Source: Durio zibethinus (taxonomy: Eukaryota; Streptophyta; Magnoliopsida; Malvales; Malvaceae). Taken from it: 64,000 nt of DNA. This document shows, piece by piece, positions 24,523-36,780 of this stretch (position 1 is its first letter; the number at the start of each line of letters is the position of its first letter). Position numbers and translations under genes: made by a program. The DNA is taken from positions 7,522,206 through 7,586,205 of the forward strand of contig NW_019167926.1 in assembly GCF_002303985.1 (NCBI RefSeq). Reading direction: 5' to 3'. The notes under the pieces are model-generated. The model was not told the DNA's origin and made no database searches. It was given only the letters and a program-made list of their open reading frames with translations.

Positions 24523-24609
<87 letters not shown>

Positions 24610-25240
24610 TTGATAATAATAATAAGTTTTCATAAAAAAAGGAAATATATAAAAAATTTTAATTAATTTTCAAAAGTTATAAAAATCAAACTTGCTCAAA
24701 AAATTTGCCTAGATGTTGAGGATTTTTAGAGATGTTCACATTTTAAAAATTCAAAAAATTAAAACCAAAACCCAAAATTTCAAAATCGTAAAATCAAAAA
24801 CCTTAAAAATCTAATACCCTAAAATCCAAACCCTTAAATTCAAAACCCTAAAATTCAAACCCCAAAACCTTCAAAACCTAAACCCGAAAATTTCAAAACC
24901 TTAAAAATCCAAAATCCAAAAATCTCAAAAACCTCAAAGCCAAAACCCTAATATCCAAAATCTTAAAATTCAAAATCTCAAGCCCTAAAATCTAAAATCT
25001 TAAAATCCAAAACTTTAAAAACCCTAAATTTGGTATGCAATCCCGAATCATCAATCGATAGTCACCAAATCTTAAAACCTCGACCTAAACCTATACTAAA
25101 AACTATTTTGAAACTCTAAGGATATGTGTGAAAATCTCAAGTGGAGTAATTTATTCTCAAATGCCACTTAGATAATAGGGGATTTAGGAAACTTTATTTC
25201 ATTAAGTTTTTCAAGCGGGTCCTTAATTCACTTTAACAAT
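22942..25240 (+). repeat. Tat1 3' LTR, left piece
   Basis: It begins TGTAGACACCAAATTTTG and follows the 5' LTR point by point (C-rich patch, AAT run, AAACCCTAAA tract) up to CACTTTAACAAT. There it is cut by CACTA DNA. In the uncut 5' LTR the same place reads AACAATGGAGTTAATAATTG. Confidence 0.92.
24527..24606 (+). repeat. Expanded (AAT)n microsatellite in Tat1 3' LTR
   Basis: An AAT run of about 27 units, against about 16 in the 5' LTR; the two were identical when the element inserted. Confidence 0.9.
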
Positions 25241-25745
25241 CACTACAGGGGTTTTGGTTTTTAGTGGCAATTTTTTTTATGTTTAGCGACGTTTATAAAC
25301 GCCACAAAAAGATTTACGAGGTTTGTGAAAAATGCCAGTTAGAATGCCGGCTATACACACTTCGAGAAAAATAGCGATGTTTTTTATAAAACGCTGCTAT
25401 ATTAACAGTGTTTGTATCTAAAAAAATTGCTATATTAACGGCATTTATATCTGGATAATGCCGCTAATATAGTGACATTTGTATATGAAAAACATTGCTA
25501 CATTAATGGAGTTTGTATCTGAAAAATGTCGCTAATTTAGTGACGTGTCAAAGGTACAAATGCCACTAATTTAGTGGTGTTTTTATCAGGAAAATGTTGT
25601 TACTTTGGTGACATTTGTATCACAAAAATGTTGCTAATTTAGCTCATTTTCAAGCAAGAGCACTATTACTTTTAGTGGCGTTTTATAGTACAAATGTCAC
25701 TAAATTATTCATTTAGCGACATTCTTAAACACAAATGCTACGAAA
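25241..25745. repeat. CACTA left terminus and subterminal repeats
   Basis: After the CACTACAGGGG end come repeated short motifs in both orientations: TTTAGCGACGTTT, GTGACATTTGTAT, ATGTCGCTAATTTAG and AATGCCGCTAATATAG. Such arrays are the transposase (TNPA) binding zones of En/Spm-type elements. Confidence 0.8.
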
Positions 25746-26169
25746 TTGAGAAATGTATTTTTTATCAACAAAAAATTATGTTAATATTTATTATTTTTAT
25801 AAACGAGCTTAAATTTTGATACTGAAATTAATATAAACTCAATTCACATTCAAATATGCATCTAATTAACATAAAATTTAATAATTAATATAATAACATT
25901 CAAATTTTTTGTATACATTAACAAAATAAAAATTAAAATGTATGAAATTGATTACTGCATATATTTTGAAGGCTGCCAATTAATAAAGGAATTTTTCCAT
26001 CTTGGTCACTAACGTGTGCCAAAACTTACTGAATAGTAGCATACAATTTTTAACACTTCATTGTAAGCTTTGTTGATAGTAAAAAATATAAATATTTACT
26101 AAATATAATATCTGAGTTTGAAGACCATCAGTTTCTAAAAATTGTTGTTGCACAAAATTCATAAGATGA

Positions 26170-28440
26170 TTGAATCGATCATGCAACTACTAAAATTTTA
26201 CACGCTCTCTCTATTCTAGCATGTTTTTCCTCAATTTTGGCATGCTCTTGTTTTCTTTCTGCTTCAATTTGCTGAAAACATTATTGCATAGTTTGTAACT
26301 CTTCTCTCAATATCAAAATGTCTTGAAGATTGAATTGCTGAGAATGTAAATTGCTGAGAGCTACGTCCATAGTAGGTAGATTGTGTTGGACCCAATCCAA
26401 GGCCTCGGACCCATCCATGCCTTTCTTTTCTAGCAACTTTTGTGAATATATGATTTTTCAATTTTTACATATTGAGAGAACCATCAAATGCTACTTTAAT
26501 CTTAGCAACCATTTTCTTTTTCGCTTTCTCCTGTAAATTAGTTATATATAACTATCAAGTTTAATGATTCATTGATAATATGTTAAAAAGAGTAAATATT
26601 TACTTTGTGTTAAAATAGATATTACAAATTACTATAATTTTTTGTGTTTCGACATTCATGTAAGATTCATCTTTTTTTATATGTGTTAAGTGAAAAAGTT
26701 TCACACATCCAATTTGACTACCCATCTTAATCTCTTATACAAAAATATATGTTATTTGATAGGATACATATCAATCATAACTTATTCATGCATATCATGC
26801 CTATCAATCAAGTTAAAAAATTTCAAATAATTTTAATATCATGTATTTATATTTTGGCCCTTTTATAATACAATAATCTTAAACAGATGCAGACAATAAA
26901 AATATTTTAACCTTTCACACATATTGATTATGACAACCAAATTCAATTATTTGGACAACTTTAATATCATGGATTGAAGCCATTCAAACTGTTGAAAGCC
27001 ATCCGAAAGTTTAATTTGTAATTTTGCCTTTTAAAGGCAAAAATAGTCCCAAACAGACATAAATGACAATTTTTTCACCCATATCAACCGTAAAAATGAA
27101 GTTCAATCAATGGAACAAGTTTAATATCAAGTATTGAAGCTATCCAAACTGGTTAAATTGAACAATAACAAAAAATTTGTAATTTTACTTAAATATACGT
27201 AAATAATAACTTTTTCATACATATCATCCTTCTCAACTAAGTTCAAAACTTTTGATAAGTTTAATATCATGTATTGAAACTATCAAAACTATTAAAATAG
27301 TACAATAACTGTTATTTTGCATATTTACCTTTTAACGGCATAAAAAGTTCATTCATATCCTTTAAGTTTAAAATCATAAAACTTACTATTTCTTTTTGCT
27401 TTCTTGCAAAACTTTTTGATCCACTTGTGTGGCTATATTTTTATTGTTTTCTACTACCAATCCCAATTTGTTCTCTTTCTTGTCATAAAAAATAATGGGT
27501 ATATCGTAGAAATATAAATATTACCAATTTAAAGCATAAAACACTTTCATTATTTCATTCTACTATACAAAGTTATAAATTAATATCTTTCCTTTTCTTG
27601 AGAACTAAAATCTAACTAATTATTCATATTGCCACCTAATCACATTACGGGGTAGATTTTTTATCGTCGCCTTTACAATTATATTTCTATCGAAATACTT
27701 GTTCTTCAAATTATGCTTATAATTTTTCTATTTCTTTTCTAATGACTAAAGTACAAATGAAGTTGGATTTCAAGTACAAATCTTGACTGTAATAATGCAA
27801 AAAAAAGTTTTAATCAATAAACCAAATTTAAAATAATTAATTTTTTTATATGTAATTAATTATAATAATACCTAAATAAAGTTTGAAGCATTGACCTTTA
27901 CTTCTGCTAGAACTTTATGCCATGTTTCATGATGAATAGGTAATTTCATTCCATTACGGGCAAGCATGCCTAAAAGTCTAGCCAACAGTTGAGCCTTTTC
28001 ACCAATTAGTTGCCTATCAGAGTTTACAAACATTACAATACACTCATTCGGAGATAGTGCAAACAATTCTTTCAAAGTTGTCCCAACTTTGATCCTCCGT
28101 TGACCATTGTTATCAACTGCAAAAATTAAAAAATAAATTTGTAAAATAGCAATACTTTTATCATTATAATCGATTTGTAAATATGTGGTATATGATACCT
28201 GCATTCAAATTTAAAGCATAATTAATTGACAGGATACTATCTAAACCTAGAACTCTCATATTGTCAGATCCAATATCAGTTAAAAGATTAGAAGTGACTA
28301 AGTTAGATCTGACAGTACGTTCATTTCCCTTCAAAAGATTCAGACTATTGCCAATATCAACAGGTGTCGCAGACAGTTCTGAACTAATATATCTTATATG
28401 TATTCCTTTCAATATACTCCTCTTCATTGTAGCTTATTTG
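26170..28440 (-). pseudogene. CACTA tnpA-like gene remnant (Transposase_24-like plus coiled coil)
   Basis: Read on the minus strand, exon-like pieces give NSLNLLKGNERTVRSNLV and LTDIGSDNMRVLGLDSI (28427-28200), then GQRRIKVGTTLKEL, PNECIVMFVNSDRQLIGEKA, LLARLLGMLARNGMKLPI and HHETWHKVL (28110-27872). The last strings fit the plant Ptta/En/Spm (Transposase_24) pattern of a short beta segment, a G-x-LARxLGxLAR helix and a W-x-K-V end. Farther on, 26350-26170 encodes a Gln/Glu-rich coil (NLQDILILREELQTMQ, stop, CFQQIEAERKQEHAKIEE). It follows the tnpD remnant in the same direction, the usual En/Spm gene order. Stops and a long spacer show decay. The intervening 26.5-27.8 kb is AT-rich with no clear exon. 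Confidence 0.6.
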
Positions 28441-28673
28441 CATCATAAAAGCGAATATATAAAAGATAAAACTTTAGAACAAATATAAAGACATCGAGAA
28501 GTTAACTTATCATAATCTACGATACAAAAAAAACATATCGATTTAATTAAATCAAAAGATAATGTATGATTTACAATATAATAAATATACAATAGCGAAT
28601 GTGACATTAATTACATACAATCATTTACTATATTATGTCATAAACACTCGAATTACAAAATATAGATGATCCA

Positions 28674-29040
28674 TCATGGTTCATAAATGTTTTCATTAAC
28701 ATCATTGTGGACCCACTGAGCATAGGTACTGGAGATATTTTCATCCAAGTTTTGTTCAATAAAAGGATAACATTCAATTCCCGTATCAACATCATGCCTT
28801 GTATCTAACCTCATATCAAATAAGTCTCTAGGTGTGTTTCGAACAATAACAAACCAACCCAATTCTTTGCGATCTTCAGAATAAAAAACTTGTTTGACTT
28901 GAGATGAAAAAATATAAGGTTCATCGATGAGTTGTTGTCCAATGTGAATTAATTGACAAAAATTCACAAGTGTAAATCCATACTGATTTTTCTTAATATC
29001 TCTCGCACTATTCACATTAGCTTAGTCACACTGAAATTAG
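28674..29040 (-). pseudogene. CACTA tnpD C-terminal piece (DUF4216-like)
   Basis: The frame carries QVKQVFYSEDRKELGWFVIV, RNTPRDLFDM and ECYPFIEQNLDENI, the pattern of the domain that follows tnp2 and DUF4218 in plant CACTA transposases (a Q-V-F-Y-x-x-D...W-x-V-V stretch). It lies downstream of the DUF4218 part on the same strand. Confidence 0.7.
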
Positions 29041-29761
29041 ATAACTTTTCACTTGCCATAATAATCCAACTAATTGATGTCATTAATCATACCATAATAG
29101 TTAACATTTCCCTCTAAAGGGTTTGTGTCCCTAACACTAGCATAGCTAATCATTGGTGAAGTAACAACAACTGCTGAATTTTATATACTACTAAATCTCT
29201 CACGGGATTTAGTGTGAAATCTAAACCCATTGATGATGAAACCTTTGTATCATTTCACAATCTTATTTGAATCTTGTGAAAGACATTTCACCTTTTCACT
29301 AACAAGCCTTCTACTCCAAACCTATAATAGTGAAGTAAATATATATATGTTAATAATGTTAATTATTCCGTAAGCATTATATGTAGATTTCTTATAAAGA
29401 AAAGTATGACATTACTTATAGTTGCTCCTAACCATTCATGAAAATTTTCTGCGAATAACTTATCAAGCTTTTAAGGGTTTGATCATCGATAATGTATGAA
29501 AGCTCTCAAATTATTTCTATACTCACTACAAAACATCATGATAAAGTATTATTAATAAAAAAATACAATTAATTATTCTTAATGTAATGAATAATTTTCT
29601 TCCTAAAAAACTTATGTGCAAAATGATTCAATAGAGTCATGATGAAAAAAAACATATCGATGTGCTTATGCCCAAGATTTATCATCTAACTCCATTATTT
29701 CAGCTTTGCCTATTGGTTATCCAAAACTTTAAAAAAGATAACTGTAGGTAGAGTCATGTTG

Positions 29762-31690
29762 TTACATACCAACATTTCTCGATGGTCTATTAAATCTTGT
29801 TTCAACATCTTTCAAATAACGAGAACAAAATGTCATACACTTTTTTGCTAAATATCCTTTAGCAATAGAACCTTCAGGAAAGTGTTTGTTGCAACAATAA
29901 GACTTTAACCTCCCTAAAAACCTATCGCATAAAACCTTAGTCATATATCTTTTCAACTAGAATTGCATGATCATCAATAAAACCTTAATCAATCTATTAA
30001 ACAATAATACCTTTCGCTAGGATACATCCATCGATAATAAATTGACCCACCAACTTTTGCTTTATATGAAAGGTGCATAACCAAATGCATCATAATAGTG
30101 AAAAAGTTTGGAAGAAAAATCTTCTCTAAATGGCATAAAATTATCGTGGCTCGATCTTGAAGTTTGTCAAGCTCTTCCACATTCATACATTTCCCACATA
30201 GAGATTTAAATATGTTACTCAATTCAATTACCATAGAAGTGACTTGCTTTGACATTGATGAACATAAAGCAATTGAAAGTAAGTCTTACATCAAAATGTG
30301 ATAATTATGTGACTTTAATGAAAAAAGTTTTTGCTCCTTTAGATTCATGCATCTCGATATATTTGACACATAGCCATCCAAAACTTTGATATTTTTCAAA
30401 ACCTTACAAAACATATCTTTTTCAAATTTAAAAATCCCAAAACAAGCAGCATGCAATCGATATTTGCCATTAGGAAGCAACTTCAGATGAAGGTCAGGGT
30501 GAATCTCTATATCAACTAGGTCAAGTTGACTCTTTAAGTCATCGTTCGATTTTTTATTCACATTAAGAATTATTTCGATAAAATTTTCTCAAACATTCTT
30601 CTCTATGTGCATCAAATCAAGGTTATGGCATAATAAATTATATTTTCAATAAGACAACTCAAAAAAAATAATTTTTTTTCATAACTCAGACTCATTGGGG
30701 TTATCTTCTTCATCATCTTCTTTATCACTTTGAACATCAACATCACTAACATCAATATTAGTATCACCAACTTGCATAATATGAGACCATACACCTTCAA
30801 AGATGTCCCTCACTCTTTTTCTTGATGGAATCATTTTTTTATAAGTGAAATTGATATCTTTTAACTTTGACAAGAAGTTAGACCCACTAATGGGTAAAGG
30901 TGATCTCTTCAACTCTTCAATTCTATCAAAGAGATATTTTTAGAATCTAAATCGATGATTATCATCTAACCATTGACAATATCCTATAAAACAAAATTTT
31001 TTACCATTAGCTAACCACTTCGAACATGTCTGTGTAGCACAACATGGACAACCATAACGATTTTTTATACTCCAACCAAATAAATTTGCATAAAGCAAAA
31101 AAATCATTGATAGTCCATAATAAAGCAGCACATATATTAAAGTTTTTTTTCTTGATGCATCATAAGTCTCAACTCCTTTCCATAATTGCTTTAACTCTTT
31201 AATAAGAGATTGTAAGTAGATGTCTATATCATTACCTGAACTTTTTTCTTCAAAAATTATCATAGACAATATAAATGACTGTTGTTTCATAGCAATCCAT
31301 GGTGACAAATTGTAAGGAATCAGTACAACTGGCCAAGTACTATAAGAAACATCATTTTGAATGGGTTGAATCCATCAGATGCTAGTCCTAGCATAACATT
31401 TCGAGGATTAGATACAAAGTCTGAAAACCTAGAATGAAATGATTTTCATCCCAAAAAATCTATAGGATGCCTCAATGATCCATCATTTGTCCGTTTCTTA
31501 TGATGCTACCTCATTGAATTTACAGTTTTGGATGACATGAAGAGTCGTTGAAGTCTTGGTATTAATGAAAAATAGCGTAAAACTTTAACGAGCTTCTTTT
31601 TAACATTGACTTCATCACCATCCTTGTTCAACCTTTCATTGGGATTTTTGTTCACCCAACGAGAAATACCACACACATGACAAGATTTTT
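29762..31690 (-). pseudogene. CACTA tnpD: Transposase_21 (tnp2) and DUF4218 modules
   Basis: Minus-strand frames in order give SPWIAMKQQSFILSMII, GNDIDIYLQSLIKELKQLW and LYANLFGWSIKNRYGCPCC with KFCFIGYCQWLDDNHRFR (31310-30940), then SPLPISGSNFLSKLKDINF (30912-30830), KYRLHAACFGIFKFEKDMFC and VLDGYVSNISRCMNLKEQKL (30490-30310). DUF4218 follows with ATIILCHLEKIFLPNFFTIM, VMHLSYKAKVGGSIYYRWMY (30160-30000) and EGSIAKGYLAKKCMTFCSRY plus DVETRFNRPSRN (29880-29770). These are hallmark strings of the En/Spm TNP2 transposase, which cuts at the CACTA ends. The frames are interrupted by stops and shifts, so the copy cannot make a full protein. Confidence 0.88.
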
Positions 31691-32125
31691 AATTTTTTTA
31701 TCACCCCAATACAACATGCAATCATTAAGACAACCATGAATTTTCTCATATCCAAGACCTAAATTCTTGATCATTTTCTTTGATTTCTTACAACATTTAA
31801 GGATTTTTACAAAAGAAAATATGTCTTTCATAAACTCTAATAATAAAGTCAGAGAGTTTTCCATCCATCCACAGAAGAATTTTAATTGAAAAAGACAAAC
31901 ATAGAAAGATAAGCTTGAATGTTTTGAGCCCTCATAAAGTTCTTCATTCATATCTTCAAGCAATCTATAAAACTTTAATACTTCTCCTCTAGGTTGTTGG
32001 TCATCTACACCTATCTCAGGTTTGCCAAATTCATTCATTTCAACATTAGACTGATTAAATCCATCATTTTGGGGAGAAAGATTATGAAAATATTGGTTAT
32101 GAGTGTTAAAAGCATCTTGCAACAT
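31652..32125 (-). pseudogene. CACTA tnpD N-terminal linker exon
   Basis: An open stretch of 157 codons includes GEVLKFYRLLEDMNEELYEG, SKHSSLSFYVCLFQLKFFCG, then KKMIKNLGLGYEKIHGCLND and CMLYWGDKK. This is the stretch that normally links the transposase-associated domain to Transposase_21. Its start (MLQDAFNTHNQ) lies inside the first unit of the 462-bp tandem repeat. The segment between LLLEFMKDIF and KKSKKMIK looks shorter than in relatives. Confidence 0.8.
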
Positions 32126-33880
32126 ACCTTTATGTCATCTGATATAAAGAGATTATGTTGGTGTTAGTGAGGGCTTGAAATTGAAGAAACTCTAGTGGAA
32201 GACCTTGATGGTATAGACTCTTCATGAAAATACTAATTAACATATCCCGAGAGAAATCCAATACAAATTAAATGTTCAAAAAAAAACTTGATGCATTTGC
32301 TAATCTATATTAGCACACTTCACACATGGGCATAATATCATATTATCTTCACTTACATTTTCAAATGCAAAATTAAGAAAATTTTTCACTTCATCTTTGT
32401 ACTGTTGACTTAGTTTTGACTTTTACATCCAGCTCTTATCCATTGAGTACTTACTACATTATCAGACTAAATGTATATAAATAATTTATATATACATTCA
32501 TTTCAATATTAGACTGATTAAATCCATTATTTTGGGGAGAAAGATTATGAAAATGTTGGTTATAAATGTTAAAAGCATCTCGCAACATACCTTTATGTCA
32601 TTTGATATAAAAAGATTATGTTGGAGTTAGTGAGGGCTTGAAATTGAAGAAACTCTAGTGGAAGACCTTGATGGTATAGACTCTCCATGAAAATACCAAT
32701 TAACATATCCCGGGAGAAATCCAATACAAATTAAATGTTCAAAAAAAACTTGATGCATTTGCCAATCTATATTAGCACACTTCACACATGGGCATAATAT
32801 CATATTATCTTCACTTATATTTTCAAATGCAAAATTAAAAAAATTTTTCACTTCATCTTTGTACTGTTGACTTAGTCTTGACTTTTACATCCAACTCTTA
32901 TCCATTGAGTACTTACTACATTATCAGACCAAATGTATATAAATAATTTATATATACATTCATTTCAACATTAGACTGATTAAATCTATCATTTTGGGGA
33001 GAAAGATTATGAAAATGTTGGTTATGAATGTTAAAAGCATCTCGCAACATACCTTTATGTCATCTGATATAAAAAGATTATGTTGGTGTTAGTGAGGGCT
33101 TGAAATTGAAAAAACTCTAGTGGAAGACCTTGATGGTATAGACTCTCTATGAAAATAACAATTAACATATCCTGGGAGAAATCCAATACAAATTAAATGT
33201 TAAAAAAAAACTTGATGCATTTGCCAATCTGTATTAGCACACTTCACACATGGGCATAATATCATATTATCTTCACTTCTATTTTCAAATGCAAAATTAA
33301 GAAAATTTTTCACTTCATCTTTGTACTGTTGACTTAGTCTTGACTTTTACATCCAGCTCTTATCCATTGAGTACTTACTACATTATCAGACCAAATGTAT
33401 ATAAATAATTTATATATACATTCATTTCAACATTAGACTGATTAAATCTATCATTTTGGGGAGAAAAATTATGAAAATGTTGATTATGAATGTTAAAAGC
33501 ATCTCGCAACATACCTTTATGTCATATGATATAAAAAGATTATGTTGGTGTTAGTGAGGGCTTGAAATTGAAGAAACTCTAGTGGAAGACCTTGATGGTA
33601 TAGACTCTCCATGAAAATACCAATTAACATATCCCGGGAGAAATCCAATACAAATTAAATGTTCAAAAAAAACTTGATGCATTTACCAATCTATATTAGC
33701 ACTCTTCACACATGGACATAATATTATATTATCTTCACTTATATTTTCAAATGCAAAATTAAGAAAATTTTTCACTCCATCTTTGTACTGTTGACTTAGT
33801 CTTGACTTTTACATCCAGCTCTTATCCATTGAATACTTACTACATTTTCAGACCAAATGTATATAAATAATTTATATGAA
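32036..33880 (-). repeat. Four tandem copies (about 462 bp each) of the transposase-associated exon
   Basis: The anchor GGGCTTGAAATTGAA occurs at 32171, 32634, 33095 and 33558, with periods of 463, 461 and 463. Each unit spans the start of the MLQDAF exon, an intron-like gap and an exon for the transposase-associated zinc domain. The copy at 32627-32851 still reads MILCPCVKCANIDWQMHQVF and FEHLICIGFLPGYVNWYFHG, with the C-P-C-x-x-C and YxxWYxHG marks of that domain. In the others, A-run length changes shift the frame. Confidence 0.9.
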
Positions 33881-34429
33881 AATGAACATGTCAAATTCTT
33901 AAGTTTATTATATTTTAAACAAAAGATAATAACAAGACCAGTACTTATAAAAAATGAGGACTCCTTCTTGTGAAGTATTTTATCATGTACCTATATTATG
34001 AATGTTAAAATCTGATGCTAACGTAGATAGTACCTAAGAGGTTTTGTAGTTGGGGTTAAAATAAGGTAAAATAGATATAGAGGAAACCCAAAAAAGAAAG
34101 AAAATGAAAGGGAAAGGGAAGTGGATAATGGGTTACCAATGAAAATTTGAGGAATGTGGGTTTTGGAGAAAATTGTTTAAACAAAAATGAAAATTGCCAA
34201 TTACAAAAGCTGAAAGAATAGTCAAATTAAGTAAAAGTATTAGTAAATAACTAACAAATAATCTAAATATGGTTCTAAAAGACAATGCTCGAATAGTAAA
34301 AGTTGAAAGAAAAGGAAAGTAAATTTTAGTTGGTCTGAAAAGAGAAATAGTAAAATAATGAAGATGAAGCTTCAAGTTGGTGATTGGATGCACTAAGTTT
34401 AAGGACAATTTTATTGGACAGGATTATTA
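33881..34429. other. CACTA tnpD upstream region, no gene recognised
   Basis: AT-rich DNA between the 462-bp repeat and the GGCGTTT repeat block. It includes short purine-rich stretches (34085-34130). The open frame on the minus strand (34133-34408) has no known motif. Confidence 0.5.
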
Positions 34430-36140
34430 AAGGTGTTTACTAAGAAATACGCCTTCAAAAATCTCCTCTTATATATTTTTTGAATAAATTCTATGTGTCA
34501 TCAATAGAGTCATAGTAGAATTGTTTGCGATTATTAAAGGCGTTTACACCCCGAAAATGCCTTCAAAAATTTCATTTAATTTTTATGGTGTATTTATTAA
34601 AGGTATTTTTTGCATAATAGGCCTTCAATAATTCCCTTCTTTTTTGCCTTCAATATCAATGAAGACGGTTTTCTACTAAAAACACCTTCAATAATTTTTA
34701 TTTAAAAATTGTTTAAGATTATTAAAGGTGTCTTATAGTGGAAAACACCTTCAATTTTCCACAGCTCAAATTTTAAGACGTTTATTCAAGGCGTTTATTC
34801 TAGAAAAATGCCTTCACTAATTCCTTCTAATGTATGTACATAATTATTATAGGTATTTTTTTAGAACAAACGCCTTCAATAATTTTCTTTTATAATTTTT
34901 GAGATTATTAAAGGCATTTTCAAATGAAAAATGCCTTTAATATTCCACAACTCAAATTTTAAGATGGTTAGTGAAAGTGTTTATTCTAGAATAACGCCTT
35001 CACTACTTCTTTCTAATTTATGTACATAATTATTGTAGGCATTTTTTTAGAACAAACACCTTCAATAATTTTCTCCTATAATTTTTGAGATTATTAAAGG
35101 CGTCTTTCAATGAAAAATGCTTTCAATATTCCACAGTTCCAATTTTAAGACGGTCAGTGAAGACGTTTATTCTAAAATAATGCCTTCACTAATTCCTTTT
35201 AATTTACGTACATAATTATTATAAATATTTTTTCAGAACAAACACCTTCAATAATTTTTTTTTATAATTTTTGAGATTATTAAAGGCGTATTCCAGTAAA
35301 AAACGTCTTCAATATTCCACAGCTTAAACTTTAAGACGGTTTGTGAAGGCGTTTATTCTAAAACAACACATTCACTAATTCCTTCTAATTTACTTACATA
35401 ATTATTGTAGGTATTTTTTTAGAAAAAATGCCTTCAATAATTCTTTTATAGTTTTTAGGATTATTAAATGTGTCTTCCAATGAAAAATGCCTTCAATATT
35501 CTATAGCTCAAATTTAAGACGGTTAGTGAATGTGTTTATTCTAGAACAATGCCTTCACTAATTCCTTCTAATTTACGTACATAATTATTGAATGTGTTTT
35601 TTAAGAACAAACGCCTTCAATAATTTTCTCTTATAATTTTTAGGATTATTAAAGGCATCTTCCAGTGAAAAATACCTTCAATATTTCATAGCTCAAATTT
35701 TAAGACGATTAGTAAATGCATTTATTCTAGAACAACGCCTTCATTAATTCCTTCTAATTTATGTACATAATTATTATAGGCATTTTTCAGAACAAACAAA
35801 TGCGTTCAATAATTTTCTTTTATAATTTTTGGAATTATTAAAGGCGTCTTTCAGTAGAAAATGCCTTCAATATTCCACAACTCAAATTTAAGATGGTTAG
35901 TGAAGGCGTTTATTCTAGAACAACATTTTCACTAATTTCTTTTAATTTACATACATAATTATTGAAGGCGTTTTTTTTCAGAACAAACACCCTCAATAAT
36001 TTTCTTTGAAAATTATTTTTTAGATTACTAAAGGCATTTTTTTAGTAAAAAAGACCTTTAATAATCTTCAAATAAAATTTTACGGGGATTATTGAAGGAG
36101 ATTTTTTTAGAAAAATACCTTTAATAATAAATTTTATATT
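34430..36140. repeat. Central CACTA repeat block, about 185-190 bp period, inverted GGCGTTT/AACGCC motifs
   Basis: About seven to nine units carry alternating ATTATTAAAGGCGTTTT and AAACGCCTTCAATAAT, plus a GACGGTTAGTGAAGGCG half. GTTTATTC-type anchors fall near 34791, 34979, 35167, 35351, 35534, 35719 and 35908. The two motif orientations can pair as short stems. The same motifs fill 49550-50800 near the right end of the transposon but not the left end. Confidence 0.88.
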
Positions 36141-36780
36141 CATTCCCTGTCTTAGACATCAGAATTGTAAACTGTTGGTACACAAAACAATTAAAAGTTG
36201 TATTAATCGACCAAACCAAACCTACAAATACATTTCTATCAGACTTTTGGTTTTTTTATCCCTATCATTACCACTAACCTTCAACAAATCAATAGCACGC
36301 ACCTCTCTGTTTACCGGTATGTCTTTATAATTTTTGTTTACTGTATTATTTATATTATTTGATAGAGCTTTTTTTTATTTCTTACTATTTACATATGGAT
36401 ATATATTTTTATTAATTTCACCATAAGCATAGTCTCCAAGTACCTATCATTGCATGTATGTTGTTTCTGTGTAGTTTTCTATTAATAATGTGGTTTGCTG
36501 AACCTTATTGTGTGATATTATTTTGCTAAATGGTATTGTATGATATTAGTATGCTGAATCGTATGCTGAATGGTGTTTATGAATGATTTGCTGAATGATA
36601 TTTCTGAGTGATTTACTGAAGGACGTGTCTGAGTACATTATTGATTGGTTTGCTGAATGATGTTTTTGTACGTAGTATGGTGTTTGTTGTATTTAATTAT
36701 GTACAGTGTTAAATTTAGATTATCATTTTGTGTAATTCATAAAATTATAATCAAAATCGCAGGTATTATAGACTCTAAAC
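36141..36780. other. Unassigned region ahead of the Transposase_24 gene
   Basis: No domain found. Near 36540-36670 a short GCTGAATGRT-type phrase recurs about six times (GCTGAATGGT, GCTGAATGAT, GATTTGCTGAATGATATTTC), making a small degenerate repeat. Confidence 0.5.

Noticed and set aside
32036..33880. CRISPR-like array
   Set aside because: Four 462-bp copies with coding content in a plant transposon; no short repeat/spacer structure.
34430..36140. Separate CACTA terminus at CACTAAG near 34390
   Set aside because: The CACTA string there has no matching partner end or target duplication that I could find; kept only as a possibility under the composite hypothesis.
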